The translations under genes were made by a program, and so were the position numbers. 64,000 bases of DNA from Chryseosolibacter histidinae (GTDB lineage Bacteria; Bacteroidota; Bacteroidia; Cytophagales; Cyclobacteriaceae), in the NCBI RefSeq assembly GCF_018598225.1, contig NZ_JAHESF010000028.1, positions 30,481 through 94,480 of the forward strand. Direction: 5' to 3'. The notes under the pieces are model-generated. The model was not told the DNA's origin. It did not search any database and worked only from the letters and a program-made list of their open reading frames with translations. Positions 25,395-34,213 of the stretch are shown here, piece by piece. Each line of letters starts with the position of its first letter. Position 1 is the stretch's first letter.

Positions 25395-25988
25395 ATGCTT
25401 AAAAAATCAATCGTTATCCTGCTGATGGGGCTTAGCTCCGTGGCATTTGCACAAAAGATCAAACTTATTGAAGGCGACCTCCAAGCCCTGAAAGGTCTGT
25501 CGGGCATCAAGACCGAGTTCACGTATGACAACATGATCGTTGGAAAAGACCTGACCGAAAAAGAATACATCGTTGAAAAGAAAGGCAAGCTGGATCAAAA
25601 GGAGGCCGGCAGGGGTGACAAATGGGAGAAGGCCTGGGTGAGTGACCGCAAAGAAAGATTCGAGCCTCAATTCCGCGAGCTGTTCTCGAAACATTCGGCG
25701 CTTTCTACGGTAGACGACAAAGCCCCCTACACACTGATCTTCAAAACTACCCGCACCGAACCCGGATGGAACGTGGGGGTAATGCGTGTACCAGCTTATA
25801 TCGATGGTGAGGCCTGGATCGTTGACTCGGCAAATCCTTCGAAGGTGATTGCCAAGATCAGCGTGACCAAAGCGCCGGGCCGCGACGCCATGGGATTTGA
25901 CTATGAGACAGGTGCCCGCCTCCAGGAAGCTTACGCCAAAGCAGGTAAAGAGCTGGGCGGCTTCATCAAGAAACAGACTAAAAAATAA
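25395..25988 (+). CDS. Secreted protein of unknown function (197 aa)
   Basis: ATG 25395 gives a signal peptide (MLKKSIVILLMGLSSVAFAQ); the longer frame from 25314 would bury it. The mature protein contains YDNMIVGKDLTEKEYI, a Lys/Glu-rich segment, APYTLIFKTTRTEPGWNVG and AYIDGEAWIVDSANPSKVIAKI. The last pattern, an oligomer-like strand pair, is common in Bacteroidota proteins of undefined role. No catalytic motif recognised. Followed by two stem-loops before the next gene. Confidence 0.7.
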   Translation: MLKKSIVILLMGLSSVAFAQKIKLIEGDLQALKGLSGIKTEFTYDNMIVGKDLTEKEYIVEKKGKLDQKEAGRGDKWEKAWVSDRKERFEPQFRELFSKHSALSTVDDKAPYTLIFKTTRTEPGWNVGVMRVPAYIDGEAWIVDSANPSKVIAKISVTKAPGRDAMGFDYETGARLQEAYAKAGKELGGFIKKQTKK

Positions 25989-25997
25989 CTTTACTGT

Positions 25998-26146
25998 AGC
26001 CTGGCCGCTTTTTGCGCACAACGCTTGTCATAGCGGCCAGGCTCTTCACATCTCCACAAGCTGTGGAATAATTCTGCAGACTCGCCTCCTGGTTCCGAAC
26101 ACGGTCGGATTGCCGCAAGTCATTCATTGCCTCTAATGGCAATCCG
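25998..26146. other. Two stem-loops between secreted-protein genes
   Basis: First: AGCCTGGCCGCT (25998-26009) with AGCGGCCAGGCT (26032-26043), a perfect 12-bp stem and 22-base loop. Second: CGGATTGCC (26106-26114) with GGCAATCCG (26138-26146). Neither is followed by a T run, so they may be processing or stability elements rather than classic terminators. Confidence 0.55.
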
Positions 26147-26240
26147 TCACCTCATAATGTTACTGGGCGGTGCCGCAATAAACTGCCGGTTCGTTGTCCC
26201 GGAATTTGATCATAGAAGTGAAAATCAAAACACTGAAAAT

Positions 26241-26981
26241 ATGATCAAAAAATTCATCCTAGGTTTATCCGTGATTGGAATGCTCTGGGGGTGCAGGAAT
26301 GAAGAAAAGGAAAGAGCTCTTCAAACTCAGATCGATTCCCTCAAAACCGAACTACACACCAGCCAGGAGACCGCACAACAGTTGCAGGACGTTGGAGTCC
26401 TGATAGATTCGATCGACGCCAGCAGACAATTGCTGCGCACCGATATGGTAGAAGGTACTTCTTATAAGAACTATAAGGAACGCCTCGCAGGCATCAGCGC
26501 TTATATTAAGGAAACTCAGGCCAAGATTGCCGACCTCGAGAAGTCTGCTAAAAAATCAAGGCTGTATGCAGGAACCATCAAAAGACTGAAAGCCGACCTG
26601 GAAGCAAGAACACAACAGATCGCAGTGCTGGAACAGGAAGTGCAAAAGGTACGTGGCGAGAATCAATCGCTGTCGAGAACCGTATCGCAGCGTGACTCTG
26701 TGATCAGCGTGAACACCGAGACCATCAAGGTACGTGAAGAGAACCTTGCCGCGATGGAGTCACGTGTTCAGGAGATGAACATTCAGGCGAAGAACGATCA
26801 GGCCGAAGCTTACTTCAAACAGGCACAAGCCCTCGAGAAAGCTGCAAGCCGTACCAAGTTCGCTCCGCGCAAGAAAAAAGATACACAACGCGAAGCACTG
26901 GAGCTTTACAAGATGGCGCTTTCCCTGGGTAAGAGTGAAGCACAGGCAAAAGTGGAAGAATTGGAGAAAGACCTCGGATAA
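26241..26981 (+). CDS. Coiled-coil lipoprotein
   Basis: 246 aa from ATG 26241 (MIKKFILGLSVIGMLWGC), with a lipobox ending at Cys18. Nearly the whole mature chain is helical with heptad character (for example LQTQIDSLKTELHTSQ, IAVLEQEVQKVRGENQSL, KVREENLAAMESRV), so an elongated coiled coil anchored in the envelope is expected. The C-terminal third (AYFKQAQALEKAA, ALELYKMALSLGKSEAQAKVEEL) resembles one TPR-like pair. Function unknown. Followed by a terminator. Confidence 0.72.
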   Translation: MIKKFILGLSVIGMLWGCRNEEKERALQTQIDSLKTELHTSQETAQQLQDVGVLIDSIDASRQLLRTDMVEGTSYKNYKERLAGISAYIKETQAKIADLEKSAKKSRLYAGTIKRLKADLEARTQQIAVLEQEVQKVRGENQSLSRTVSQRDSVISVNTETIKVREENLAAMESRVQEMNIQAKNDQAEAYFKQAQALEKAASRTKFAPRKKKDTQREALELYKMALSLGKSEAQAKVEELEKDLG

Positions 26982-27015
26982 TTACGCCTCATATTTAATA
27001 AGCTGACAGACGAGT

Positions 27016-27045
27016 AAAAGCACGGGATTAAATTCTCGTGCTTTT
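27016..27045 (+). terminator. Terminator after the coiled-coil lipoprotein
   Basis: AAAAGCACG and CGTGCTTTT form a 9-bp stem with a 12-base loop and a T run. Confidence 0.8.
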
Positions 27046-27087
27046 CTTGTTTTGTAGAATCACGGACCCAAAGTCAGAAGTATATAA

Positions 27088-27167
27088 GGTACGAGGTACG
27101 AAGTACGAGGTACGGGAAAGCTTCGATCGGAGACCCTGCACGTACCTCGTATTTCGTACTTCGTACG
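27088..27167. repeat. Iterated-word inverted repeat (TACGAGGTACGAAG)
   Basis: The left arm 27088-27114 is GGTACGAGGTACGAAG plus TACGAGGTACG. The right arm 27141-27167 is CGTACCTCGTATTTCGTACTTCGTACG, written in word units. The core contains CTTCGATCGGAGACC, shared in inverted orientation with the locus at 5503. It sits between convergent genes. Confidence 0.85.
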
Positions 27168-27170
27168 TGA

Positions 27171-27839
27171 TCACAGAACCAGTGATGCGAAGCACAAAAA
27201 GATGATAGAGTCCTTCACGTGCATGCGAAGGTGCTTCAAAGAATTGGTGAGGTGGTATTCGATGGCTTTTTCGGAGAGGTTCAGGAGCTGGGCGATCTCG
27301 GCGATGGAACGGCCTTCGATGCGGTTCAGCTCAAAGATCTTCCTGGTCTTCTTTGGCAGTTGCTCGATGCTGTGCTCGATGGTCTCCATCAGCTCGTTGT
27401 AGTCAACCATCTCTTCTGTTGATGCTTCTGCCTGAGGAATGAACGTCTTATAATATTCCCAGTATTTTCTTTTTACGATACACGACTCAACGTAATTGAT
27501 AGCCTTGTTCCTGATACTGGTATAAACATAAGCTTGGAGGTTGTGGATGAACAACGTGGCGCGTTTGTCCCAGAGCGTCATAAAAAGCTCCTGTACGATC
27601 TCTTCCGTTACCTGTGTGTCGCGCACTTTGCGATAGGCCATCGCGTGAAATTTCTTCCAGTTCCTGTTGAAGAACTCGGCAAATGCCTTCTCATCATTCC
27701 GCCGAATGGCATCCAGGAGTGCTTCATCACTATGGTGTGAATAGGTTGACAAAGAATTTAGGTAACGGATGATATACAAGTTTACCTCTTTCGGCACAGA
27801 AAAGCAATATCGTTTGCGATGACGGTATAAAGTCAGCAA
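27171..27839 (-). CDS. RNA polymerase sigma-70 factor of the FecI/Bacteroides expansion type
   Basis: Up to 222 aa. Region 2: DEKAFAEFFNRNWKKFHAMAYRKVRDTQVTEEIVQELFMTLWDKR. Region 4: IEQLPKKTRKIFELNRIEGRSIAEIAQLLNLSEKAIEYHLTNSLKHLR. The short hydrophobic tail (DSIIFLCFASLVL) is common in this group. No ATG precedes region 2; TTG 27839, GTG 27797 and TTG 27752 are candidates, and the last (STYSHHSDEALLDAI) fits relatives best. It is divergent from, not co-directional with, the FecR gene 62 bases away. Expected to transcribe the SusC/SusD operon once released by FecR signalling. Confidence 0.9.
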   Translation of the reverse strand: MLTLYRHRKRYCFSVPKEVNLYIIRYLNSLSTYSHHSDEALLDAIRRNDEKAFAEFFNRNWKKFHAMAYRKVRDTQVTEEIVQELFMTLWDKRATLFIHNLQAYVYTSIRNKAINYVESCIVKRKYWEYYKTFIPQAEASTEEMVDYNELMETIEHSIEQLPKKTRKIFELNRIEGRSIAEIAQLLNLSEKAIEYHLTNSLKHLRMHVKDSIIFLCFASLVL

Positions 27840-27900
27840 TCTTCCCCAAAAAGTTTAGGGTAATTTCGGTCTGACCTGTCATATATCTGTTACGCAAGCT

Positions 27901-28917
27901 ATGACACCCGAACAGTTTCAACATCTTCTGAAAAGATACCGGCAGGGATCGTGCTCTCCCGAAGAAAGAAAATTTATTGAAAAGTGGTATGCCTCCATCG
28001 GATCGAGGTCTGAACCATCCGTTGATCCAAAGGAAGAAGATGCACTGAAAAATCGCTACTGGAAAAATGTTAACGCACACATTCAAAGCCAGAAGCCTGA
28101 CAGGCGGCGCATTATAACGCTATGGCCAGCTGTCGGCGTTGCTGCTTCCATTGCCATGGCCATAACAGCCGGTGTTCTGCTGCTATCCGCCCCGAAAAGT
28201 GAAGTAAGCAGCAACCACCTCACCATTATCTCTCCGGAAAACCGCGAGTTCGAAAACAGCACCGCTGCACCTAAGAATATTTCATTACCGGATGGAAGCA
28301 ATATTATTCTGCAACCCGGCGGCAAGGTCAGATACCATACCGCCAGCGACCGTTCCAACCGCGAAGTGTTCCTCGAGGGAGAAGCCTTTTTCGATGTGAA
28401 GCGTGACGTGCTGCGGCCTTTCCTGGTACACAGCCAGGAAGTGACCACCAAAGTACTGGGCACGAGCTTCACTGTGAAAGCAGAGCGCGATGCCAAAAGT
28501 ATTACGGTGAGCGTAAAAACCGGCAAAGTCTCCGTATATACCCACCGTGGTAGCTCCGGTCCTTCGGCAAAATCGACCGAGACCATTTTGACACCTAACC
28601 AACAGATCGTTTATAACCGCCACGAGCACAAGGTTGCCAGAATGCTCGTAGAAAATCCGCAGGCGATCGTATCCGCAGAAGAGATCAGGAAGTGGCATTT
28701 TGAAGACGCCCCCGTGATGGAGATCTTCCATGCGCTGGAAAAAGTTTATGGTGTTAACATCGAGTTCGATGCCAAAACACTTTCCGGGTGCACCCTGACC
28801 ACCTCGATCTCGGATGAATCGATCTACAACCGCCTCGACATCATTTGCAAAGCCATCGGCACCACGTACACCGTAGAAGAAACAAAGATCGTAGTACGCG
28901 GATCCGGATGTAATTAA
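27901..28917 (+). CDS. FecR-family anti-sigma/signal transducer
   Basis: 338 aa. A cytoplasmic N-terminal domain (LKRYRQGSCSPEERKFIEKWYASI), a membrane helix about residues 75-98 (ITLWPAVGVAASIAMAITAGVLLLSAP) and the periplasmic FecR core: NISLPDGSNIILQPGGKVRYH, then REVFLEGEAFFDVKRDVLRPFLVHS and VLGTSFTVKAE. The C-terminal STN-like part reads FEDAPVMEIFHALEKVYGVNIEFD. It should bind the TonB-box side of the SusC protein encoded just downstream and control the sigma factor encoded divergently. Confidence 0.93.
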   Translation: MTPEQFQHLLKRYRQGSCSPEERKFIEKWYASIGSRSEPSVDPKEEDALKNRYWKNVNAHIQSQKPDRRRIITLWPAVGVAASIAMAITAGVLLLSAPKSEVSSNHLTIISPENREFENSTAAPKNISLPDGSNIILQPGGKVRYHTASDRSNREVFLEGEAFFDVKRDVLRPFLVHSQEVTTKVLGTSFTVKAERDAKSITVSVKTGKVSVYTHRGSSGPSAKSTETILTPNQQIVYNRHEHKVARMLVENPQAIVSAEEIRKWHFEDAPVMEIFHALEKVYGVNIEFDAKTLSGCTLTTSISDESIYNRLDIICKAIGTTYTVEETKIVVRGSGCN

Positions 28918-29088
28918 TAACCATAACCCAAACCAAAACACAAAAGCCTATGATAAACTTTACATAAATACCCACCCTGAAAAAGAAGAAGCCGATGATG
29001 TTGCGAGCATCACCGGCTTAGTACCATGCACCGGGGCGCCCGGTACATAGCTTCATTTTTGCTTTTCCAACAAAAACTACTATAAAGT
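28918..29088 (+). promoter_or_regulatory. Leader region of the susC-like gene with two stem-loops
   Basis: A 12-bp stem with one G-T wobble, AAGCCGATGATG (28989-29000) with CATCACCGGCTT (29008-29019), then ACCGGG-GCG-CCCGGT (29030-29044). No T run follows directly. The first may end the FecR transcript partially; the second may shape the 5' untranslated region of the transporter mRNA. Confidence 0.5.
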
Positions 29089-32000
29089 ATGAATAATTTC
29101 AGATCTATTCAAGATGCCCTTATCAGAATAATGAAACTAACAGCGGCACAATTGATGATAATGGTTGTTCTTACAACCCTTGCCTCAGCCGGCGACTTAA
29201 ACGGGCAGGGAGTACTGGACAACAAGGTCTCTCTCGATGTTATGGACATGGAAGTAAAGACCATATTACTTGAAATTGAAAAACAGGTACCCGTAAATTT
29301 CACCTACAGGTCAAAGCTGATCAATGCCACCCGCAAAGTTTCCATGCAGGTGAGCGATGCACGGCTCAGCGAAGTGCTGGATGACCTGTTCACACCCAGT
29401 GTGGAATTTGTGGTGGTAGATAAAGAGATCGTACTGAGGCCTGCTCCTAAAACAGCGAAACGGTCAGCGCCTGATTATATTCCCGAGATCATTGTTTCGG
29501 GCCGGATCATAGACGAGAACAACAGCCCGGTGCCCGGGGTCAACATCCTGGAAAAGGGAACCACCAACGGAACCACTTCTGATGTCGACGGACGTTATAC
29601 CCTGGCGGTACAAGACGGAAATTCGCAGCTGGTCATCAGCTTCATCGGTTACACCACACAAGAGATCGTTGTGGGAACACAGACCGTGATCAATGTTCAG
29701 CTGGCGCCTGATGTTGTAAACCTCAGCGAGATCGTGGTGATCGGTTATGGCACGCAAAAACGTTCATCGGTAACCGGTGCCGTGGCTTCTGTCGACGCCA
29801 AAGAAATTGCTGCGCTGCCCGTGCCTGGTGTTGAATCTGCGCTGCAAGGCCGGATCCCCGGTGTATCCATCACCAACAACGGCTCTCCCGGAACACCACC
29901 CATTGTGCGCATCCGTGGTATCGGCTCGATCACCGGAAATTCTGATCCTTTGTATGTGGTTGACGGTTTCCCCATCAACCAGTCAGGAGGGATGAGCACG
30001 TCTGGAGTAACTATGGGCGGCGCACCACCTACCAACCTGAATAGCTTCGACACCAAAGACATCGAGTCGGTAGAAGTGCTGAAAGATGCGGCTGCCTCCG
30101 CCATCTACGGGTCACGGGCTGCCAACGGCGTGGTGATCATTACCACCAAACAAGGCTCGAAGGACAAGAAAATGCACATAGACGTTGACAGCTACTACGG
30201 CGCGCAAACCGCCTGGAAGCTGCTCGATCTGCTCAACACACAAGAGTATCTGCGGTATGGCACAGACCTGGTGACCAACGCCGGTAACGCGCTGCCTACA
30301 CGCTTCAGCAACATGAACGATCCCATCTATCCGGGGGCGTCACAAACCTATGCACAAACTAATACTGACTGGCAGGACGCGATGTTCCGTACCGCGCCCA
30401 TAACCCAAACCCAGGTTTCGCTCTCCAACGCCAACGAAGTTACCAAACTCTTTACGTCGGCAGGGTATTTCAAGCAAGACGGCATTTTGCTGGGAACAAG
30501 CTTTGAACGCTACAGCTTCAGGCTGAATTCCGAAAGCAAGCTCAGCAAGGTTTTCACATTCGGAGAAAACTTCAACGTCTCCTATACGAAAACGGCCAAC
30601 GAGATCGGTACGTCTTCCTCAGCTACCGGCGGTAACCGCCCTCAGATCCAGCACATTGTTCACCAGGTGCCTTATATGCCGATCTATGATCCGACGTTGC
30701 CCGGTGGATATCGCGCGGCAGACGCTTCAGATGGATCCGATCCTGAGAACCCGGTTCGAAATGCATTGATGGATCAGAGTAAAACCGATCTGGTCAAATT
30801 CTTTGGCACTGCCTATATTGAGGCTTCGATCACGCCCTGGCTGAAATACAAGTTTTCGGCTGGCGGTGACTTCACCACCACCCGTACCTTCAATGATTTC
30901 CCTATCTATAATGACGGTTTCCGCGCACGAAATACACACAACCTGGCCGACAACAGGGGCCATTTCTTTTCGCCGCTGCTCTCCAACCAGATCACTATCG
31001 ACAAGACCTTTGGCAAGAACGTAGTCAACTTGATAGCGGTAGCAGAGCGTCAGGACTTCAAAAACAATTTCACCAATTCTTCATCGCAGCAGGCCTCGAA
31101 CCTGGTGCATGTGCTACGCGGTGGCCTCAATCCATCCATTACCGACGGTGGCGACACGGAGACAACACTGCTCTCCTACCTCGCCAGGGTCAACTATGAG
31201 TATGACGGCAAATACCTGCTGAGCGCTTCGTTCCGCAGAGATGGCTTCTCGAGCTTTGCACCCGGGCACCAGTGGGGAAATTTTCCAGGTGTCTCTGTGG
31301 GATGGCGTATCAGTGAAGAAGAATTCATGAAGGTTGTCACCCAGATCTCCGAGCTCAAGCTGCGCGCAAGCTACGGCAAGCTCGGCGCAAACAATATTGC
31401 ACCCTTTGCATGGCAATCAGGGATCTTCACCAGCTCCAATTATCCTTTCAACAACACGCCGACCGGTGGCTCTTATTTTAACCAGCTCGCAAACAAGGAA
31501 CTCGGCTGGGAGACCACTACCATGACCAACTATGGTATAGACCTGGCGTTGTGGGAAAACCGCTTTACATTCAGTGCGGAATACTATAATCGCAACGTGG
31601 ACAACCTGCTGCTGCAGATCCCACTGGCCGGATCGTTAGGATATGCTGTGAACTACCTGGGCAACCTGGGCAAAATGAAGAACTGGGGTTATGAATTCGT
31701 GGCAGGTTATAGCAAAGCTACCGGCGGTGTGCATTTCAACCTCTCTGCCAACATAGGCATTACCCGCAACGAGGTCACAGATCTTTACATCCCCAACAGC
31801 ACCATCAGCGCGGGATCCAACGCAGACTACGGCCCCAACAACATGACCCGCACAGAAGCCGGCCACCCCATCCAGGGATTCTATGGCTGGAAGACCGATG
31901 GCATTTTCCAGAACCAGGCCGAGATTGACGCTGCGAATGCGCTCGACGGCGATGCTTCGACAAAATACCAGGACAATGCATCGCCCGGCGACATCCGCTT

Positions 32001-32574
32001 CAAAGACCTCAACAACGACGGTGTGATCAACCTGCTCGACCAGCAATACCTGGGAAGCTACCTGCCGAAATTCAATTATGGTCTGAATTTCTCCGCCAAT
32101 TACAACGCTTTCGATCTTACACTGTTTGTGCAGGGTGTTCAGGGCAACAAAGTTTACAACGGCACCAAAGTGCTGACGCAGGGAATGCTCAGATTGTTTG
32201 GCGCTGAAAAAGAAGTGCTGAACGCCTGGAGGCCCGATCATACCAACACAGATATTCCCCGCGCTGTCAGTGGCGACCCTAACCAGAACACGCGCGCTTC
32301 GGATCGTTTCGTGGAAGACGGATCTTTCCTGCGGATAAAAAACATCAGCATCGGTTATAATGTACCTTCCGATGTGCTTCGCGGGTTTGCCCATGGCAGC
32401 GTCAGGAGGCTGCGCATCTATGTTTCATCACAAAACCTGGTGACCTTAACGAAATATTCCGGCTATGATCCGGAGATCGGTACGCGAAACAACACCAACC
32501 TTACCTCTGGCATCGACTATGGGCAGTTCCCACAGCCAAGAACGATCATGGGCGGCATACAGCTCGGTTTTTAA
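29089..32574 (+). CDS. SusC/RagA-family TonB-dependent transporter with N-terminal STN domain
   Basis: 1161 aa. Signal region about 14-38, then a secretin/TonB N-terminal (STN) domain (about 45-115: VSLDVMDMEVKTILLEIEKQ, INATRKVSMQVSDARLSEVLDDLF). The carboxypeptidase-like domain follows (about 130-210: SGRIIDENNSPVPGVNILEKG). Next is the SusC-type plug with SEIVVIGYGTQKRSSVTGAV, RIRGIGSITGNSDPLYVVDGFP and VLKDAAASAIYGSRAANGV, and finally the large barrel. The STN domain signals to FecR proteins, and FecR is encoded just upstream. Outer-membrane importer whose substrate is probably an oligosaccharide or glycopeptide; no glycosidase is adjacent to specify it. Confidence 0.96.
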   Translation: MNNFRSIQDALIRIMKLTAAQLMIMVVLTTLASAGDLNGQGVLDNKVSLDVMDMEVKTILLEIEKQVPVNFTYRSKLINATRKVSMQVSDARLSEVLDDLFTPSVEFVVVDKEIVLRPAPKTAKRSAPDYIPEIIVSGRIIDENNSPVPGVNILEKGTTNGTTSDVDGRYTLAVQDGNSQLVISFIGYTTQEIVVGTQTVINVQLAPDVVNLSEIVVIGYGTQKRSSVTGAVASVDAKEIAALPVPGVESALQGRIPGVSITNNGSPGTPPIVRIRGIGSITGNSDPLYVVDGFPINQSGGMSTSGVTMGGAPPTNLNSFDTKDIESVEVLKDAAASAIYGSRAANGVVIITTKQGSKDKKMHIDVDSYYGAQTAWKLLDLLNTQEYLRYGTDLVTNAGNALPTRFSNMNDPIYPGASQTYAQTNTDWQDAMFRTAPITQTQVSLSNANEVTKLFTSAGYFKQDGILLGTSFERYSFRLNSESKLSKVFTFGENFNVSYTKTANEIGTSSSATGGNRPQIQHIVHQVPYMPIYDPTLPGGYRAADASDGSDPENPVRNALMDQSKTDLVKFFGTAYIEASITPWLKYKFSAGGDFTTTRTFNDFPIYNDGFRARNTHNLADNRGHFFSPLLSNQITIDKTFGKNVVNLIAVAERQDFKNNFTNSSSQQASNLVHVLRGGLNPSITDGGDTETTLLSYLARVNYEYDGKYLLSASFRRDGFSSFAPGHQWGNFPGVSVGWRISEEEFMKVVTQISELKLRASYGKLGANNIAPFAWQSGIFTSSNYPFNNTPTGGSYFNQLANKELGWETTTMTNYGIDLALWENRFTFSAEYYNRNVDNLLLQIPLAGSLGYAVNYLGNLGKMKNWGYEFVAGYSKATGGVHFNLSANIGITRNEVTDLYIPNSTISAGSNADYGPNNMTRTEAGHPIQGFYGWKTDGIFQNQAEIDAANALDGDASTKYQDNASPGDIRFKDLNNDGVINLLDQQYLGSYLPKFNYGLNFSANYNAFDLTLFVQGVQGNKVYNGTKVLTQGMLRLFGAEKEVLNAWRPDHTNTDIPRAVSGDPNQNTRASDRFVEDGSFLRIKNISIGYNVPSDVLRGFAHGSVRRLRIYVSSQNLVTLTKYSGYDPEIGTRNNTNLTSGIDYGQFPQPRTIMGGIQLGF

Positions 32575-32602
32575 AATGAGGACTGATTAAAAAAATTTGA
32601 AC

Positions 32603-34129
32603 ATGAAAACTACAACCATAGCATCAATAGCATTTGCCAGTTTGCTGATCAGCTTTTCCTGCGGCGATGACGCGCTCGACAAGAGCAACATCGGCAACAA
32701 GACCGTTGACAATTATTTCGAGAATGGCGCCGAGCTTGGCACTGCACTGAACGGCGTATATGCCTCCCTGCAGAACAACAATCTCCACGGGCGCGAATAT
32801 TTCTTCATGCACGATCTCCGGTCAGGCGAATTCGCTACCGGTGGCGGTCAGCTTGAAGGCCCACGGGCACAGATCCTGATAGGCGCACAGGCCCCGTCAA
32901 ACGGACTGCAAACCGGCGTCTGGAACTCGTTCTACTATGTGGTTCATCGCGCCAACTCGGTGATCGATTTTGCACCCAAGGTACCGGAGGATGAAAACTT
33001 CGAGGCCTCACTAAAAGCACGGTATGTGGCCGAAGCGAAGTTCCTGCGCGCCTACGTCTATTACCAGTTGCTGGGATTCTGGGGCGGTGTGCCATTGATG
33101 ACAACCCATGTCACAGACATCACGCAAACACAGCCCCGCGCTACCGAACAGGAAGTGTATCAGTTCATCACCACAGAGCTTACCAGCATATTGAACGACC
33201 TTCCGGTGAGTTATAGCGGAAATGACCTGGGCCGCGCAACAAGAGGAGCGGCGAAGGTATTGTTGGCCAAAACTTACATGTTCTTCGGCGATTATACCAA
33301 GGCCAAAACACAACTCGAAGATGTGAAGGGTATGGGATATTCTTTAATGAACAACTATTTCGACAACTTCACCGAAGAGGCAGAGTTCAACAAGGAGTCC
33401 ATCTGGGAGATCTGTTTCACCTCGAGCGGAAACTACAACTGGGACCCGGAAGGAAATGACTTCGGCCCGAATGAGTCGTGGATCCGTTCACAGGAGTATT
33501 CCGCCGTAGGCTGGAGGAACCTGATCCCCTCAGACGCGCTGCTGGCGGAATTCGAAAACAATGACCCGAGGCTGAAGGATAACTTTTTCTTCACGGGCGA
33601 CACTTACGGCGATCCGGCAAATCCGAAGACCCTCACCGATGCAGCGCAGCAAGGGAACCTCTCGAACTTCAAAGGCGTTCCGCAGAAAGTGAGCTGGAAA
33701 AAATATTCCGTGATGTACAAGCTCGATCCCGGTGGTTTTTACGACCGCAACGGTATGAACTATCGCGTTTATCGCTATGCAGATGTATTGCTGTTGCTGG
33801 CTGAGTGCGAGAACGAGGTGGGCACACCAACCGCTGCCATCGATTATCTCAACCAGGTGCGGGCACGCCCCAGTGTAAACATGCCTGCTTATCCCACAGC
33901 CACGTACCCTGTCAACAGCAAGGCAGAGATCTTCAGGGCCATCATGCATGAGCGAATGGTAGAGCTTGCTGGCGAAGAGATCCGGAACTTCGATATCATA
34001 CGCTGGAGAAAAAACGGGAAGACAACTTTTGCACCGCTCGCCAATTTCAAGGACCTGATGCCCATTCCACAGACTGAGATCGACAATAATGATAAAATAG
34101 ACCAGGGCCACCAGAATAGCGGCTATTAG
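32603..34129 (+). CDS. SusD/RagB-family substrate-binding lipoprotein
   Basis: 508 aa from ATG 32603; the TTG two codons up is less likely. Signal peptide with lipobox FSCGDD (Cys about residue 20). TPR-rich fold: LGTALNGVYASLQ, RYVAEAKFLRAYVYYQLLGFWGGVPL, RATRGAAKVLLAKTYMFFGDYTKAKTQLEDV, and the typical C-terminal YRYADVLLLLAECENEVGTPTAAIDYLNQVRAR with IMHERMVELAGEEIRNFDIIRW. It caps the SusC transporter encoded 28 bases upstream and captures substrate at the cell surface. Confidence 0.95.
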   Translation: MKTTTIASIAFASLLISFSCGDDALDKSNIGNKTVDNYFENGAELGTALNGVYASLQNNNLHGREYFFMHDLRSGEFATGGGQLEGPRAQILIGAQAPSNGLQTGVWNSFYYVVHRANSVIDFAPKVPEDENFEASLKARYVAEAKFLRAYVYYQLLGFWGGVPLMTTHVTDITQTQPRATEQEVYQFITTELTSILNDLPVSYSGNDLGRATRGAAKVLLAKTYMFFGDYTKAKTQLEDVKGMGYSLMNNYFDNFTEEAEFNKESIWEICFTSSGNYNWDPEGNDFGPNESWIRSQEYSAVGWRNLIPSDALLAEFENNDPRLKDNFFFTGDTYGDPANPKTLTDAAQQGNLSNFKGVPQKVSWKKYSVMYKLDPGGFYDRNGMNYRVYRYADVLLLLAECENEVGTPTAAIDYLNQVRARPSVNMPAYPTATYPVNSKAEIFRAIMHERMVELAGEEIRNFDIIRWRKNGKTTFAPLANFKDLMPIPQTEIDNNDKIDQGHQNSGY

Positions 34130-34151
34130 CAAGCAACCCTAACCCTGCTTT

Positions 34152-34188
34152 GAAAGGTCCGAGGCGTATGCACCGCCTTGGATCTTTC
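34152..34188 (+). terminator. Intercistronic stem-loop after susD-like gene
   Basis: GAAAGGTCCGAGGCG pairs with CGCCTTGGATCTTTC (two G-U pairs) around a seven-base loop. It lies between the SusD stop and the next gene start, so it may attenuate read-through and set the ratio of the three products. Confidence 0.6.
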
Positions 34189-34213
34189 ATTGTATAAGCG
34201 ATACGACATTTTC

